The translations under genes and the position numbers were made by a program. Under the pieces are notes generated by a model. The model saw only the letters and a list, made by a program, of their open reading frames with translations, did not search any database and was not told the DNA's origin. A stretch of 64,000 nucleotides of DNA from Zhengitettix transpicula (taxonomy: Eukaryota > Arthropoda > Insecta > Orthoptera > Tetrigidae): the NCBI GenBank assembly GCA_037074705.1, contig CM073590.1:243076601-243140600 (forward strand), read 5' to 3'. Shown piece by piece: positions 11,498-23,299 of this stretch (its first letter is position 1; every line of letters begins with the position of its first letter).

Positions 11498-12772
11498 TGT
11501 CATAAACAAAAAGGCGTCAAAATAAAAAAAAATTAAATTTATATTTCTTTAACAAACAAACAATTTATTTCTCATAACTTTTACACATTTAATATTATAA
11601 AAAGATCTCTTTCTCTCATGGGTTTTTACTGGGTTTGATAACGGACAGAACACTTAAATAACCAAAGAATCTTTAAATTAAACAGAAGTATTTAATCGTC
11701 TAGACATCGACGAAACTTATGAACGAACTTAGAATTACCAGATTGCTTCTAAATTTAAAAGAGTTTATTTTATTAACAAAAAGAAGAGATCGATATCTGA
11801 CTGTATCTTTTAATTCCGTTTACACATATTAATACCATAAATTTCAACTCATGATTCCTCAGGAACATTTGTCTCGTTCATTACACACACACTTTATAGA
11901 CTGGACGTTTACACACTGACTCTAACACATATTATTGGTTCGACGATAGCTGATTCTCCATACTCGGTGAAGGACATCCCAGTTGCTCGTGGTGAAACTA
12001 CTCGACGCTGGATGCAGTGTCCTGGTCTCCTACCATCGAAGACAGTGGTCAAATTATGATATGACTACAGATTGAACTTCTGCATATAAAAATGTTTATA
12101 GTTGAATAATTTTCTATTTCTCTCGCAGGCTGCATTCTTTCTCCATACTGGGTGCTCACAGCTCCCCCTCCGCTCTGACACTCAACTCCAACTAATTCCA
12201 GCCCTCGACTCACTCCATTTATATATGACCGCCCCTTCTTTCTTCTGCTTTGTTCCAAGACTACGTCGCAATTGTATTGACATTTTCTCCATTACTCCGA
12301 GATTTACACTCTGCAGCTGCTATTCCCCCAGCTGGTAAAATATCTAGCCGTTCCGTCTTGTCACATCGAGACAGGACCCGTAATTACTTTGCACTTGCAT
12401 TCTAACCCCCACATGTGCGCTGTTCGGAAATTCTTCTGACCGCTTTGATCCCAAGTCAACAAGTTAATGGTAAAGCCCATTAACCAGACACAATGCCTTG
12501 GTTTCTCAATTTTCTGTACTATTTAACAATTTTTCAACCTTTCTCCCTATATTATTGTTCAATGGTTCAACTGTACTCCACGAAGTTTTGTATTCAACTC
12601 TACTTGACGAAATTCTCTGTCCGGCTGCTGTGTCCCGTAGCTTTTACGCTCGCCAACGACAATGACCCGCCTGTTCGTGTATTCTTAGCCATTATTGCAT
12701 TTGTGTTCTCGCCGATAACAATTTATTTCAATTGTTTAATTATTCAATCTTAAATTGCCTTTAATTATTACA
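11498..12772 (+). mobile_element. Family B LTR-like unit, long variant
   Basis: It starts TGTCATAAACAAAAAGGCG and ends TTATTACA, with (AT)n on the left and AGATATATAT on the right. Internal family blocks include CTGGGTTTGATAACGG near 11628 (shared with 36143-37022) and a diverged ATCTGACTGTATC box near 11795. At 1,275 bp it is longer than its relatives (838-1,006 bp), so it may hold an insertion. The short open frames over it look incidental. Confidence 0.6.
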
Positions 12773-12807
<35 letters not shown>

Positions 12808-12816
<9 letters not shown>

Positions 12817-13035
12817 AAGATGATCAATACAGAAAAAAAGATAATATAAATACCACACAACGTTTCTTGAATCCTTGTACCTTTCGTAAGGTGCTAAGAA
12901 CAGCCTAGAGCGACACAACTGCACTGTTCAGTTGACAACACTCAAAAGCTAAAACGTTGTGTGTGTGGTATTTATGTAACCTTTTTCGTCTGTATTGGCT
13001 ATCTTTCTTACTCACAAATAATTTTGTAGAATGTA
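12808..13035. repeat. Family D foldback MITE inserted at an (AT)n tract
   Basis: The left arm begins 'aagaaagatgatcaatacag' and runs through a diverged 'acaacgtttcttgaatcc' and 'gttcagttgacaacactc'. A shorter right arm ends 'tgtattggctatctttctta'. It sits directly right of the (AT)n run that borders the LTR-like unit. Confidence 0.6.
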
Positions 13036-13746
13036 ATTTATTAAACTTCCCGTGTAAAAATTTGTTGAATAGTTCGTGTTTTGAGGATATTCCAATATAT
13101 TAATTCAGTAATGCAGAATTTAGTTTTATTATGGCGGAATAACACGCGGAGAATTATTTTTGTGTGTGTGTGCAGTTCAGGACTGTGAGGGGAATCTCCT
13201 TGATGAGTCCACGGGAAATACCTCGATTAAACAACCTGTCCTTGTAGCCGTCGGCGTGTCGGGGGTCAAAGGACTGCGAAAGGCCTCCTCCTTGTCTCAA
13301 AGGCCTTATTAAGGCTCCCGAACGCAGAGAGGCAGACGATTTCTCCACCTGTTTTCACATTCCTCTTCCTCGGTTAACAGCGAGTCGGAAAATAGCGCCG
13401 CCTTCTACTCTCCATATACGTCACTGTTGTTTCTCGATATCTCGATAGGTGAAGGTAACTCGGGCGTTGGCCATTCAACGTGGACGTTGCCGTGTAAATC
13501 GATTTCTGATTCTTGGCCCAACCAAACTTTACTACCGTGGTTCCTCTTCTCAACCGCCGACGTTCCTCCTTGGGGGTGCTGTTGTTACATCTCATTTTAA
13601 AGAGTCACTGAAATGGACCAGAATTGTTTCCTCAATGAAGGTCGCGGACGCCCAAATAAAAGACCGTTTATTCGTCAAGGAAACACTTCCTTTTTTTTGT
13701 GAATTATCAAGGCTCCTTTAGGTTAGATTGGATTAGGAGAAAGTAT

Positions 13747-14157
13747 TTTTTTAAGGTAACAGGCTACATGAGGGTAATCCTCATGGTGGCAACTCCCCTT
13801 TAAGAGCACAGGGAACGGAGTGAAAGAGGGGGATGCGGAAGGGTAGAAGAAGGTGGCCAAGGGTTTAACTAGGGGCCCCGGGATGTAGTTTAAGGATCCT
13901 ACCCGGCATTCGCCTAAAAGTAATGCAGGACAAACCCTAGAAAACCTGCATCAGGTAGGTCGGACAGTAGGTACTTGTCCCACGCCCAACCGATAGCGGG
14001 AAAGGAGTTTGCTGTGTGGGGTCTGCAGCATTCCCTTCTCCGTGCCTCGATCAGTTTAGGAGGCAGCTGGCCGACTGTTCCAATTGGAGCAGCGTATGCG
14101 CAAGGTCTGTGACCCCGGGACATACACCTATCAAAACAGGTCGAGGTGTCTCAGCAC
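13747..14157 (-). mobile_element. Family A poly(A) retroposon, 5'-truncated
   Basis: The T run near 13748 and the block GGTAACAGGCTACATGAGGG mark the 3' tail on the minus strand. The body can be followed to about 14157, where the 5' part is missing and family similarity stops. A TSD was not identified. Confidence 0.7.
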
Positions 14158-14416
14158 GGATAATATACAGTTCCATAACAAAAGGAACGACTACGTAAAA
14201 ATTACGGTTTCAGCCGACAAAATTTTATTGCATCGTCATAAACGTGTAACGTTTTAATGTTTGACGTTTTATTTCCTTTACAGCTGATATGTTCTTATTT
14301 ACAGGTAAAGTGGCGAAAGTTTCAGTGATATATTTTTATTATTATTTTCTGTTTAGTGAGTGGCGATAACTTCTGTGGTCATTAGCGACTTGCTAGTAAA
14401 AATAAATAAAGATCAA

Positions 14417-15021
14417 TGGCGCCATATTTTGAGCGTCCGTGCCCTGAGCGTCCCTTCCTCAATCCTGACCGCTGAGCGTGCAAGTGTAAAGTTTTCCGAA
14501 GAGCAACTTCATCAGTCTTTAACAATTATTATAAATGGTTGTAAAATCTTACTTTGTTGGCTATTTTTAGAAACACACATTTTTAAATTAGATTATTTAA
14601 TTTACTCCACAACTCCTGAAGAGGTTCTAATAAATTAGGGGATGAAACTTTGAGAATTTTTTTTATTATGATGTTTAAAAATTTAAATTAATAATAATTT
14701 CATAACTAAACGGGTTGATGATTTCATTTATTTAAGGACGTCAGATAAATATGACTATTAAAAAAGATTTGTATCTTAGTTGATCATTTCCAAGCATATT
14801 TATTAAACGAATCACTACCAATTTGAACAGTTTTCATATTATTATAGATAGAGATAGAAATACAGATAAGTTTCAGAAATTTGTATTACTTACTGTTAAA
14901 ACCAAGACTGATAAAAAGTTGCTCTTCGGGAAACTTTACACCTGCTCGCTCAGCGGGTCAGGATTGAGGACGGGGACTGTTGTTGTCCGCTCAGGGCACG
15001 GCCGCTCCAAATACGACACCA
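14417..15021. mobile_element. Family E long-TIR MITE, copy 1
   Basis: A 605-bp element has terminal inverted repeats of about 100 bp. The left arm carries TGGCGCCATATTTTGAGCG, 'cctcaatcctgaccgctgagcg' and 'gaagagcaacttcatcagtct'; the right arm is the inverse and ends AAATACGACACCA. GATCA lies just outside each end (14411-14415 and 15023-15027) and may be a 5-bp TSD. The AT-rich core has no transposase, so it is non-autonomous. A second copy in the opposite orientation lies at 17707-18336. Confidence 0.75.
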
Positions 15022-16318
15022 GGATCAGTAATGTTTATAATTGAATAGCTTTTTTTTAAAAAAAATGACCTTTATCGTGATATTACAATGTAGTTCGATG
15101 AGGAAAATTTGAAATTATTATCGTGGAACTTTGGATTGCATTATTTCGTGGATTTATTTTTTTCCCCGTCATAGCCCAGTAGCTATTTACATCTTTCCGC
15201 GACATATGAATATGTTGTGGCCATTACTGAAACCGTTTTACAATATTAAAAGCCTCGGGAAAAAGGTTTTGAGGCCTGAAACACCCAAGAAGTTTTGGGA
15301 CCTCTTTTTAGTTTTTCGCTAATAGCAAAAGAATGAAGCATTCTGTTGAAAATAATGTTCCGTAATAAATTGTAGAGCATAAAATTCTGTATCGAATGGT
15401 GTGCTCAAGTAAGAAATTCGGTCGAGCTAAGTGGTAGAAATCGTGAGTCAAATTTACGGCGTTTTTACGTCATTTATGAAAAGATTGTGGTTTGTCCGTA
15501 GTTCTAGTGCTGATATATCGAAAATGGCGGGCAGTAAGCTAATATGTCACAGAGTAAAGGTTGTAGAGAATTTAATTCTCTTTCCAACGTATGAACTGGT
15601 TTTTCAAATTCCATTGAGAATGGCCGAAAATACCGCCATTTTGCTGTATGTACACCGCCGGGCCGGTTGCGTCAATATGGCGCCGAGGACGGAAGTGACG
15701 TCAGAGTGGAACTTGTCTTGTGCAGTGCATATTACAATTCCAAGAGTCCAACGTCTCAAAGAGTATCTGTATTGTTTTTTGCATAGAAGAAAGAGTGGCA
15801 AAAAATGCTCTCGGTTCTCTTCTCGTCTGGTAACTGACCCGGTTTTGCGGTGAACGGTCGATTGGTCTGGTTATCGTCAGGCAAGTGTTACAACCGGATT
15901 ATTCACACAGGAAATTGGTCTGCTAAAAAAGCATCTGAATGAGTGGAAAAATAATGTTCAAACGACGAACACACGTTCCTCTTGGAGGGGGGGGGGGGGA
16001 ACACATGTTTTTGTGCGAACTCCGCAATACTACAGACGTCATGAGACCAGTAGACATTTCTAAGAGCCCCTAAAGCGTGGAGCCAGCCTCCTCCATGGAC
16101 CTCACGCGCCTATGAACTTCTCCAGTAGCATCGCTGGCGTCTAATCCCCCAGCTGCGGCGGAGAGGCACGGAGTAAACACGCTGGTCAAAGAAACTTTAT
16201 TAATTGTATTGTTGATTCAGAGCAAAAATAAACAGTTGAGCTCTAGCTTTCTCGCAGTTCATTTTTTAGCTTTCAGACGGTGCAGCTCAACCGTTCGTTC
16301 TATTCACACGCTCTTGTT

Positions 16319-16960
16319 TTCCTTCTTCTTCTTCTTCTTCTTCTTCTATGGTTCCCACATCTCGATGTCGACCTCCAGTAGTAGCTTCCTCCAAACTTCT
16401 CCTCCACTTTCTCAAATCCATCATCTCTTTGTACGTCCTTCTCTACTTCGTCTATCCATCTGTTCCTTTCTTTTACCTCCCATACCATTATATAATGCAT
16501 CCTTTCCTTTCCCATTCCATTCTCTTTAATCTAATCGCTGTTGCGATGCTTGGTTCTTTATGTAGGTCATATATTTCCCTATTATATTCTTGTGTCTCCA
16601 TATGCCATTTTCATTTATTCTTAGGATCTTTCTTTCAAAGATGTTAATCGCTATCTCCTCTTTCTTGTTCAGTGTCCAGACCCTCACTTCCATAATATAG
16701 TATTGGCATAATCATGGTTTTATATATCCTCTTTTTTTTGTTGTTCTTAGTTTGAAAGCTGGTAGCAGTGAGAATTATTTTCTAAGTTCATTATTCTCCT
16801 GATTTAATGGCGTTCATCTCCATATTTGTGGAATTTGGATGCCAGATATATAAAGTCATCGCTTATTTATATCACATCTCCATCTATGTCCTTCCATCAT
16901 TTTTTTTCAAATTTCCTGAGCGACTGAATCATCATTTTTTTAAACTTTATTTCTAGACCA
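16319..16960 (-). pseudogene. LINE reverse-transcriptase C-terminal fragment
   Basis: The minus strand gives, across several frameshifts, the C-terminal signature of non-LTR reverse-transcriptase polyproteins: LYKTMIMPILYYGSE, then ATAIRLKRMEW, then RWIDEVEKDVQR. It ends in a (GAA)n run at about 16319-16345, typical of a LINE 3' end. Catalytic motifs are not present in the fragment. The clade was not determined. Inactive. Confidence 0.75.
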
Positions 16961-17305
16961 AGCGTTTTGGCATATTATTTTTTTTTCCCGTGTGGCTCAC
17001 ACTTACGGAGTCACAACTCAACCGAGCAAATCCGCCACAGCGGTAATACCAGTGGTGCTGTCTTGTGGGAGTCGATAGAAATAATTAAAAAAATAACTAC
17101 TGTTTACAGTACATATACTTAGATTACCGCGACTTTTCGTTCTGTCTGTATAATCATCGCTGTGAATCAGTCTAATATTATCTATTTTTGTCAGAGTTTA
17201 TTTCAGAATGTTCACCGTCTTGCAGCCGTCGCTGGTGGAGCCATGACGTCACCGTATTATTTTTTGCACATGTGTTTGACCCCCCCGTGCGTGTTCTGTC
17301 TGCAG

Positions 17306-17581
17306 AGCGGAGGACAAGATTACTGAGCAGCGGCAGCACGCGCCCCACCGCGGCCACCACCACAACCAGGCCGGGGACCAGGCCAATGGCGTAGTTCCGC
17401 CCCCTGCGAGCGCCGTGTCCGACTCTCCGGGACACTTGGGCAAACCCGTCGTGCTGCCCGCCAACCTGTCGGCCGAAGTCAAGAAGCTGGTGGACGACGG
17501 CTGGCAGAAGAACGCCTTCAACCAGTACGTGAGCGACCTCATCTCCGTGCACCGGAAGCTGCCCGACACCAGAGATGCCTG
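17306..17581 (+). CDS. Polypeptide GalNAc-transferase, coding exon 2 (stem and pre-catalytic region)
   Basis: One base completes Arg62, then residues 63-153 follow, then two bases of Trp154. The stem has a His/Gln-rich stretch (about 73-83, with HHH). The exon then enters conserved family sequence: GKPVVLP at about 107-113 and NAFNQYVSDLISVHRKLPDT near 131-150, corresponding to the segment before the catalytic domain in GALNT proteins. The acceptor is tctgcag/AGCGG and the donor GCCTG/gtgagt. The frame is closed just after the donor (TGG TGA), supporting splicing there. Neighbours are a LINE fragment upstream and a family E MITE 126 bp downstream. Confidence 0.88.
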
Positions 17582-17706
17582 GTGAGTAGCCAACAAGGGG
17601 CGATTATCTCTGTCGTGGAAGAGAATAGCACTGCACATGGGCTTCGATAATTCGAGAAAAAGAACAGAAGTATGCCCGCTGATCCCCCCCTCTGGAGGCA
17701 TGAAGT

Positions 17707-18336
17707 TGGTGTCGTATCTTGAGTGGTCGTGGCCTTAGCGGACAACAGTCCCCTTCCTCACTCCTGACCGCTGAGCGAGCAGGTATAAAGTTTTCTGAAG
17801 AGCAACATCATCAGTCTTGGTTTTAACATTAAGTGAATGTAATACAAGTTTAATGTACAACATTTCTTAAACTTATCTGGATTTACAATTCCTATCTCTA
17901 TCTATAATAATCTGGAAACTGTTGTAATTGGTAGTGATTCGTTTAAATATGCTTAGAATTAATCCATTAAGATACAAATCTTTTAACAGTTATATTTATC
18001 TGACGTCCTTAAATAAATGAAAACTTCAACCTGTTTAGTTACAGATTTATTATTAATTTAAATTTTTAAAGATTACAATAGAAAAATAATTCGCAGTTTT
18101 ATCCCTAATTTATGAGGACCTCTTCATGTGTTGTAAAGTCAATGAGATGATTTAATTTCAAAATGCGTGTTTCTAAGACTTCCAAAGAAAGCAAGATTGT
18201 ACAAACACGGTAATTTATAATAATTGGTAAAGACTGATAAAGTTGCTCTTCAGAAAACTTTATACCTGCTCGGTCAGCGGTCAGTGACGATTGAGGAAGG
18301 GTCGCTCAAGGCACGGCCGCTCCAAATACGGCGCCA
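17707..18336. mobile_element. Family E long-TIR MITE, copy 2 (opposite orientation)
   Basis: This matches copy 1 in reverse complement along arms and core: TGGTGTCGTATCTTGAG at the left, 'ctcctgaccgctgagcgagc', 'tctatctataataatctgg', and at the right 'ggccgctccaaatacggcgcc'. CATGA occurs at 17699-17703 and overlapping the right end at 18335-18339, a possible 5-bp TSD. It starts 126 bp after the exon 2 donor site. Confidence 0.75.
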
Positions 18337-18699
18337 TGAGGCCACCGTAGTCACAGTGTTAGTGTTCCACTCAGTCTTCATTTCTCTTTAACTCTATACA
18401 TTCTCTCTCTTTCACTCTCTGAAGATATTACTGAAGACGTAAATGAATCTGAATAAAACATTGAAGTTCCCTGTGAGTATTTTCATGGTCGCAAGCAATA
18501 TCCTACTTTTATATCATGCGGTTTGCTCTGTAGCGTAGAAATTAAATCATGTATGCGTCTTCGAGATCTGGTACCATTCCTAACCGCCCAATATTACTGT
18601 TAGCTATGGCCGGATAATTTTTAAACGGTGGTGCCTCAACTATTATTTTGTCTTACCCCTTCATACTTTAGTTTTGATATCACTTTCTGCTCCTAACTG

Positions 18700-19063
18700 T
18701 TGACAATGTTGTTTGAACAATCACAGTTGATAGGTTTGTTCTCTGAAACTTTGATAATTACTCGAACATGGCAACAGACGAAGTATAATTCCACACTGGC
18801 GACTTGCAATTCCAAAACCCCGGGGGACTTTTAATACAACGTGTCTCTGCTGCCTAATCACACTTGGGTCCCAGGAACTCTGAATACGGACTCCTCAAGA
18901 CACACCTTCCTCCATCCTGCTCCGAGCAACTCTGAGTCTCACCAGCGCTGCCTGAGGCAACAATGCAACTCTAGCAAGCAAGCATTGTAGGCTCCATATT
19001 CTTGTAGTCAATCCGTAAGCCGTAATGGCCTCTTAATGATAATGAAAATAGTAAATTACTACA
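18700..19063 (+). repeat. Family B LTR-like unit, right part
   Basis: The right portion matches the end of the unit at 34125-35114: 'cagcaagcaagc'-type block, a TATTCTTGTA block near 19000, then TTACTACA followed by ATATAG. An upstream GGTCCCAGGAACTCTGAA corresponds to the GGCGCCCAAGAACTG segment of that unit. The left end could not be placed. Confidence 0.5.
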
Positions 19064-20199
19064 ATATAGTGAGTAGCATCTATATTGACAAAACTCATAC
19101 ACAAATTAACATTTACAGGGAATTTTTACATTCTTGCATCAAGTTTATAATAGAAGGTTTGGGGGGGAGGGGGAGGGAGGGGTATCGTATTCAAACCAAC
19201 AATTTTAAAAGGAAAATTGTGAAAATTATTCAAATAAATTATTTTTTTTGGCAAATGTCAAGGAATTTAATAAAGGTTCTCAATTATTTAAATATATGGG
19301 ATTAACTAAATACACTTCTTTTTTCTGGATGAAGAAAACAGCAAACAAATATTATTATATAGGAAATATCAGGGATTGGAATCATAATTTCAGGACATTT
19401 GTTTTAATGTTTTGGTAATATTAAATACCAGCATGATTCATTGAAAGTAATTCAGAGTCATACGACGTATTCAATACTTTAGAATTTTTTTAAAGGTAAT
19501 TACGAATCGGCTGCGACGGAACTTAACACCAGACGAATGTATTCTGTAGAGTAAAATTTCAACTTAATGCCGTCGAGGTGAATTAAAGCACCTGTAAGCC
19601 ATTTTGCGTAATTCTCACTACTGGGCGTAAACTAAACCTTATTTTTAGCTCACTAAAGGAGTAAACGACTGGAAACGTACGTAGCAAATTGCAGGGTGGA
19701 CGCTATCGACTTTCGAATCAATACCGTCTCTAAAATACGACACAATTGGCCACTGCGACCGAATTCGCGACTGCGTTTGGACACAAAAGTTTCCAAATAT
19801 TGAGATTTACTTTGTCCGCAAACAGAAACGGTTTCCCTTCCGTCCTATTTCTCCAGGTTAGTATGTGGCAGTATTTTTTTTTTCTTGTTGTAAAGTATAA
19901 AGTATGGTCTCTCCCCACGTCCACGCCATGAAAGGGCAATTAAGAGGCAGCTGTTGAGGTGCGCTACTACCAACTATCCATCACCCGGTCATCCATCACC
20001 TCGGCCCCGTGTCAGGGCCTGACAACTTTGCAGACGACGCCATATTGCAGCATTCCAGGACGCGAGTACATAACTTCGCTCTGGATTCGCTTCCTTCAAA
20101 TTATTTCCGTTAATGATGACGCTTGCTCGAGTGAAAACTGTTTAAATAATTTTTCGACTCACGACAAGTCGTAAAAGAACGTTTGGAATAAGTTTGCGA

Positions 20200-20596
20200 G
20201 GTGATGAGTCCAAGTTCTTGCTGAAATGAACTATGAACTATGAAGTGTTCCTTGCGCTAGGAATAATCTAATGAAAACGTAATGGCCACGCTGGTATAGT
20301 CCGCGCCACGAAAATGTAATACTAAGGTCACGGGTGAAGTTCTTGTAGAAATGTTGAAGATAACATGAACTGTGAAGTGTTCGTTGAACTAGGAATAATC
20401 TAATGAAAACGTAATGGCAAAGCTGGTATAGTCCGCGCCACGAAAATGTAATACCAAGGTCACGGATGAAGTTCTTGTGGAAATTCTGAAGATTACATGA
20501 ACTGTGAAGTGTTCGTTGGACTAGGAATAATCTAATGAAAACGTAATAACAAAGCTGGTATAGTCCGCGCCACAAAAATGTAATACTAAGGTTACG
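20200..20596. repeat. 132-bp tandem repeat, three copies
   Basis: GAAGTGTTC recurs at 20242, 20374 and 20506, an exact 132-bp spacing, with the following CTAGGAATAATCTAATGAAA and CTGGTATAGTCCGCGCCACG blocks conserved. Because 132 is a multiple of three, one minus-strand frame stays open across the array (20231-20575) as a 44-residue repeat containing YVFIRLFL. I regard the open frame as a consequence of the repeat rather than a gene. Confidence 0.85.
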
Positions 20597-21458
20597 GACT
20601 CTTTTGGCTACGTTGCCGAACGTTGTGTGTAATAAAATACAAGGGCGGCGACTGTACGTTAACGGGTAGTAAGGGAGTACGCAACGCTCACGGATGAGGA
20701 TGTGAGGAGCGGGGTTGTTAGTTACTTGACCTTGATATTACTTTTTTCGTGGGGCTGATTATAATTCATTCTCAGCAACGAGCAGGTTTCCATCCCAGTC
20801 AACAGTTGCGCTGCTTCATTGATCAGATGAATTACAACGTCAAAGATGGAACATAAAACATTTCGCTGCTGCTTTGACACGATTCACGTAATGCGGGCGG
20901 ATTTTGTAGCCAACAACAGCGTCAAGCCACAAATATTTCTGGAATTTTATTCAAGACTTTAGGAATCATCCTCGAAGTTGGAAGTTCTAACAGAAGTGTA
21001 ATAATATAATTTCCTTCTGGCCTCGTCGGTGGTTAAGATCCCACCGCTTCCACCGTATAATAATCTCCTGGTGTCGCTACCATGAGATATTTAAGAAGAA
21101 ATTGAAATTTGGGTCTGGATTGCGCGCTCAGTCGCGCTCTATAATAGCTTAAAGGACTTAGAGAAATAACATGAGGCTTTAGTCCATTAGAATAAGAAAG
21201 AAGATTTCTTAACCTTAGTCTACAACCTGGAGCAAAGATAATAATATGAAAATAGAAGACAGAGTGGCATAGGTACCATGTTGAAGTAATATACAGAGAC
21301 TTAGCAATATCAGAGAAACCCGGCCCTTTTATACAAGCATCCACCAATGGCATTCAAGAATCTCCTGCTCTGTGTAGGGGTTGGTACCTTCTTCACAGAG
21401 CCTCTTCATCAACACGTGCCCCTTACTCAGCAGGACACGTGGAGTCTTGTTTATCTTT

Positions 21459-21602
21459 GATGCTTACTCGGAGATTCCTGAGTGCCTACAAAGACATGTG
21501 ATGCCTGATGCTTACTCAGAGATACCTGAGTGCCTGCAAAGACACGCGGTGCCTGATGCTTACTCAGAGATTCCTGAGTGCCTACAAAGACACGTTAGCG
21601 CT
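21459..21602. repeat. 48-bp tandem repeat, three copies
   Basis: GATGCTTACTC recurs at 21459, 21507 and 21555, an exact 48-bp spacing, with near-identical units. Partial 'gcgcctacaaaggc' echoes continue to about 21633, followed by an (AT)n run. In the plus-strand frame it reads DAYSEIPECLQRHVMP-type 16-residue repeats. Confidence 0.9.
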
Positions 21603-21634
21603 TACAAAGGCCTGAGCGCCTACAAAGGCAGACA

Positions 21635-21684
<50 letters not shown>

Positions 21685-21687
<3 letters not shown>

Positions 21688-22024
21688 AGCCGCTCCGCTA
21701 CCCACCTAGCGTTTTTCCGTTTATTATTCATACTGTTTGGGTGCCAGGTAATTTTTGGGAGAAAATCACCAAAACAACTTTTTAATACTTCATTCATTAT
21801 ATTTTAATCGAACATGAGACATAAGTTAACTTCAAGGAGTGGTTTATCAAACTTTGTATTTAGTGGTAGCACGTCCATCCTTGGTCGAGTCCAGCTTGGA
21901 ACTGACCCTACATTTGTCCCCTTGGCTGGCGCCTAAAACAACATCGGCTTTCCTGCACGTGCATACACACTACAGTCTCCCCCGCCCAGGGCCCTCGACC
22001 GTACCTCGCAACAATCATGTTACA
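21685..22024 (+). mobile_element. Short LTR-like unit in an (AT)n target
   Basis: This 340-bp unit starts TGTAGCCGCTCCGCT and ends CATGTTACA, with (AT)n immediately on both sides (21637-21684 and from 22025). Termini and target match family B. The interior is largely different, though GGTGCCAGG and TGGCGCC segments resemble the GGCGCC segments of larger units. Confidence 0.55.
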
Positions 22025-22124
22025 ATATATATATATATGTAATATATATTACAGAAGCCACTGCACCATTGTCAGAAGTGAGAAGCAGCTGCACAATGTG
22101 GGCGGCTATTATTACACCCCCATT

Positions 22125-22345
22125 GCCGGCCTGCTGTCATTGCCACGCATCACAGAGGTCCCGGGTTCGAATCCCGGCAAGCGTCGTCCTGGTCACCCGA
22201 AAACTGGGGCTAAGGCTCTCTGACCAGGTGTCGTCTAAGAAGACGGTCTCGGTAGGCCGAGGAGTAATACACCCCCATGAATTGTCCCCACTCGCTGTGT
22301 GAAATGAAGATGCAACGTCCTTGGACTGATTGATTGGACCTGCTG
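22125..22345 (+). repeat. tRNA-derived SINE
   Basis: It has a B-box/T-arm-like segment GGTCCCGGGTTCGAATCCCG near 22157-22177, preceded by CACGCATCACAGAG. The same head occurs at 43224. The tail includes ACGGTCTCGGTAGGCCGAGG and GGACTGATTGATTGGACC. No complete cloverleaf can be drawn, so it is a SINE rather than a tRNA gene. Confidence 0.65.
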
Positions 22346-23299
22346 GTGATGGTCTCTGGGATGGAGGAGGGTGAGAGAGAGAGGAAGGAAGACTGTGCTG
22401 GTGATAATTGTCGGCGCCCGATGACCCTCCCTCTAAGTGGAGTAATCCCCGGGCTCGGATCTGCATAATCCCCCGCACGGCTTATTAGCCTCGCCAGACG
22501 CCTACGCTATTTGCATAATTGGATAATTTCGACGCAGCGATACATGGAGATTGACTCGCTGACAAATGCGATGCCTTCCTTCCGCTTCCACCTCGTAAAA
22601 GATTCAGCGACCTTCCACCCTCCTCCTCCGTCGTTTCATTATATTGCCGGCGAAAGAAGAAAGATAAAGTGTTTTCATTAGACGTATTTCACCGGGACCT
22701 GATAGAAAATGTATTGCACCCAGGCTGAGGGTAAGTAGGCGCATTATTTCTCCTTTAATGAGGTTACGACGCCCTCCGAAATTGGCTACGCAGTTTCAAT
22801 ATTTACTACCAGATTCCTCGAGTTTGTTTCTTTGTCTGCAAACCTACCTCCTCATTTCCCTGCCCCTGGAATTGCTCCTCCAGCTTAAGCCGATTTCCAA
22901 ACAGAAAAAGATTACAGCGTGTTGTTTCTTTGTACTTCAGAGCGGTGCAGGTAACTTAATCTTCCCGGAAGGAATGGTATTTCCATATATTTGACCCTTA
23001 CACTTACATTATTCTTGCCATTTTTTTGGATTAAAAAAAATTAAAACAATTATATTCGATAAGAAAGTGATGAGTGATGCAACAGTAAGTAAGGTTTCCT
23101 CAATACTGGCTGATAATGAATTAGAAAAGCACCACAGAACTAAATAGTGACTCAAAGAATATTACCACTAACATTTCTTCAGTATCTTTGACTTGTTCAG
23201 GATTTTATTCTTGATTATTGTTCACCTCCTGACACAATTCTTCATAGAACAGACCATATTGTAATGTTTTATGTGGATGGTGTTTTTTTTTATTAAATA

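Larger units (their letters stand above)
7486..17305 (+). other. Intron 1 of the GalNAc-transferase gene
   Basis: This 9,820-bp intron runs from gtgagc to ctgcag and is in phase 2 (AG/A encodes Arg62). It contains two LTR-like units, a family C copy, family D foldbacks, a family A copy, the first family E MITE and a LINE fragment. In 7486-8037, 10111-11269, 12811-13748 and 15022-16319 I see no gene, only AT-rich sequence, a CCCC/GGGG-rich tract near 15990 and simple repeats. Confidence 0.7.

Noticed and set aside
15431..15853. Plus-strand open frame of 140 codons
   Set aside because: No start context, no domain I recognise and no splice-consistent neighbours; treated as non-coding.
17249..17701. 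Minus-strand frames over exon 2
   Set aside because: Shadows of the GC-rich glycosyltransferase exon; the plus-strand frame has splice sites and family motifs.
20960..21353. Minus-strand open frame of 106 codons possibly from a retroelement
   Set aside because: I could not match it to any family motif, so it is not listed as a gene.
20200..21633. CRISPR-like array from the 132-bp and 48-bp repeats
   Set aside because: Units are directly abutting without unique spacers, and the context is a eukaryotic intron.
22150..22180. tRNA gene at the GGTTCGAATCC box
   Set aside because: Only the T-arm/B-box region is tRNA-like; acceptor and anticodon arms do not form. SINE head is the better reading.
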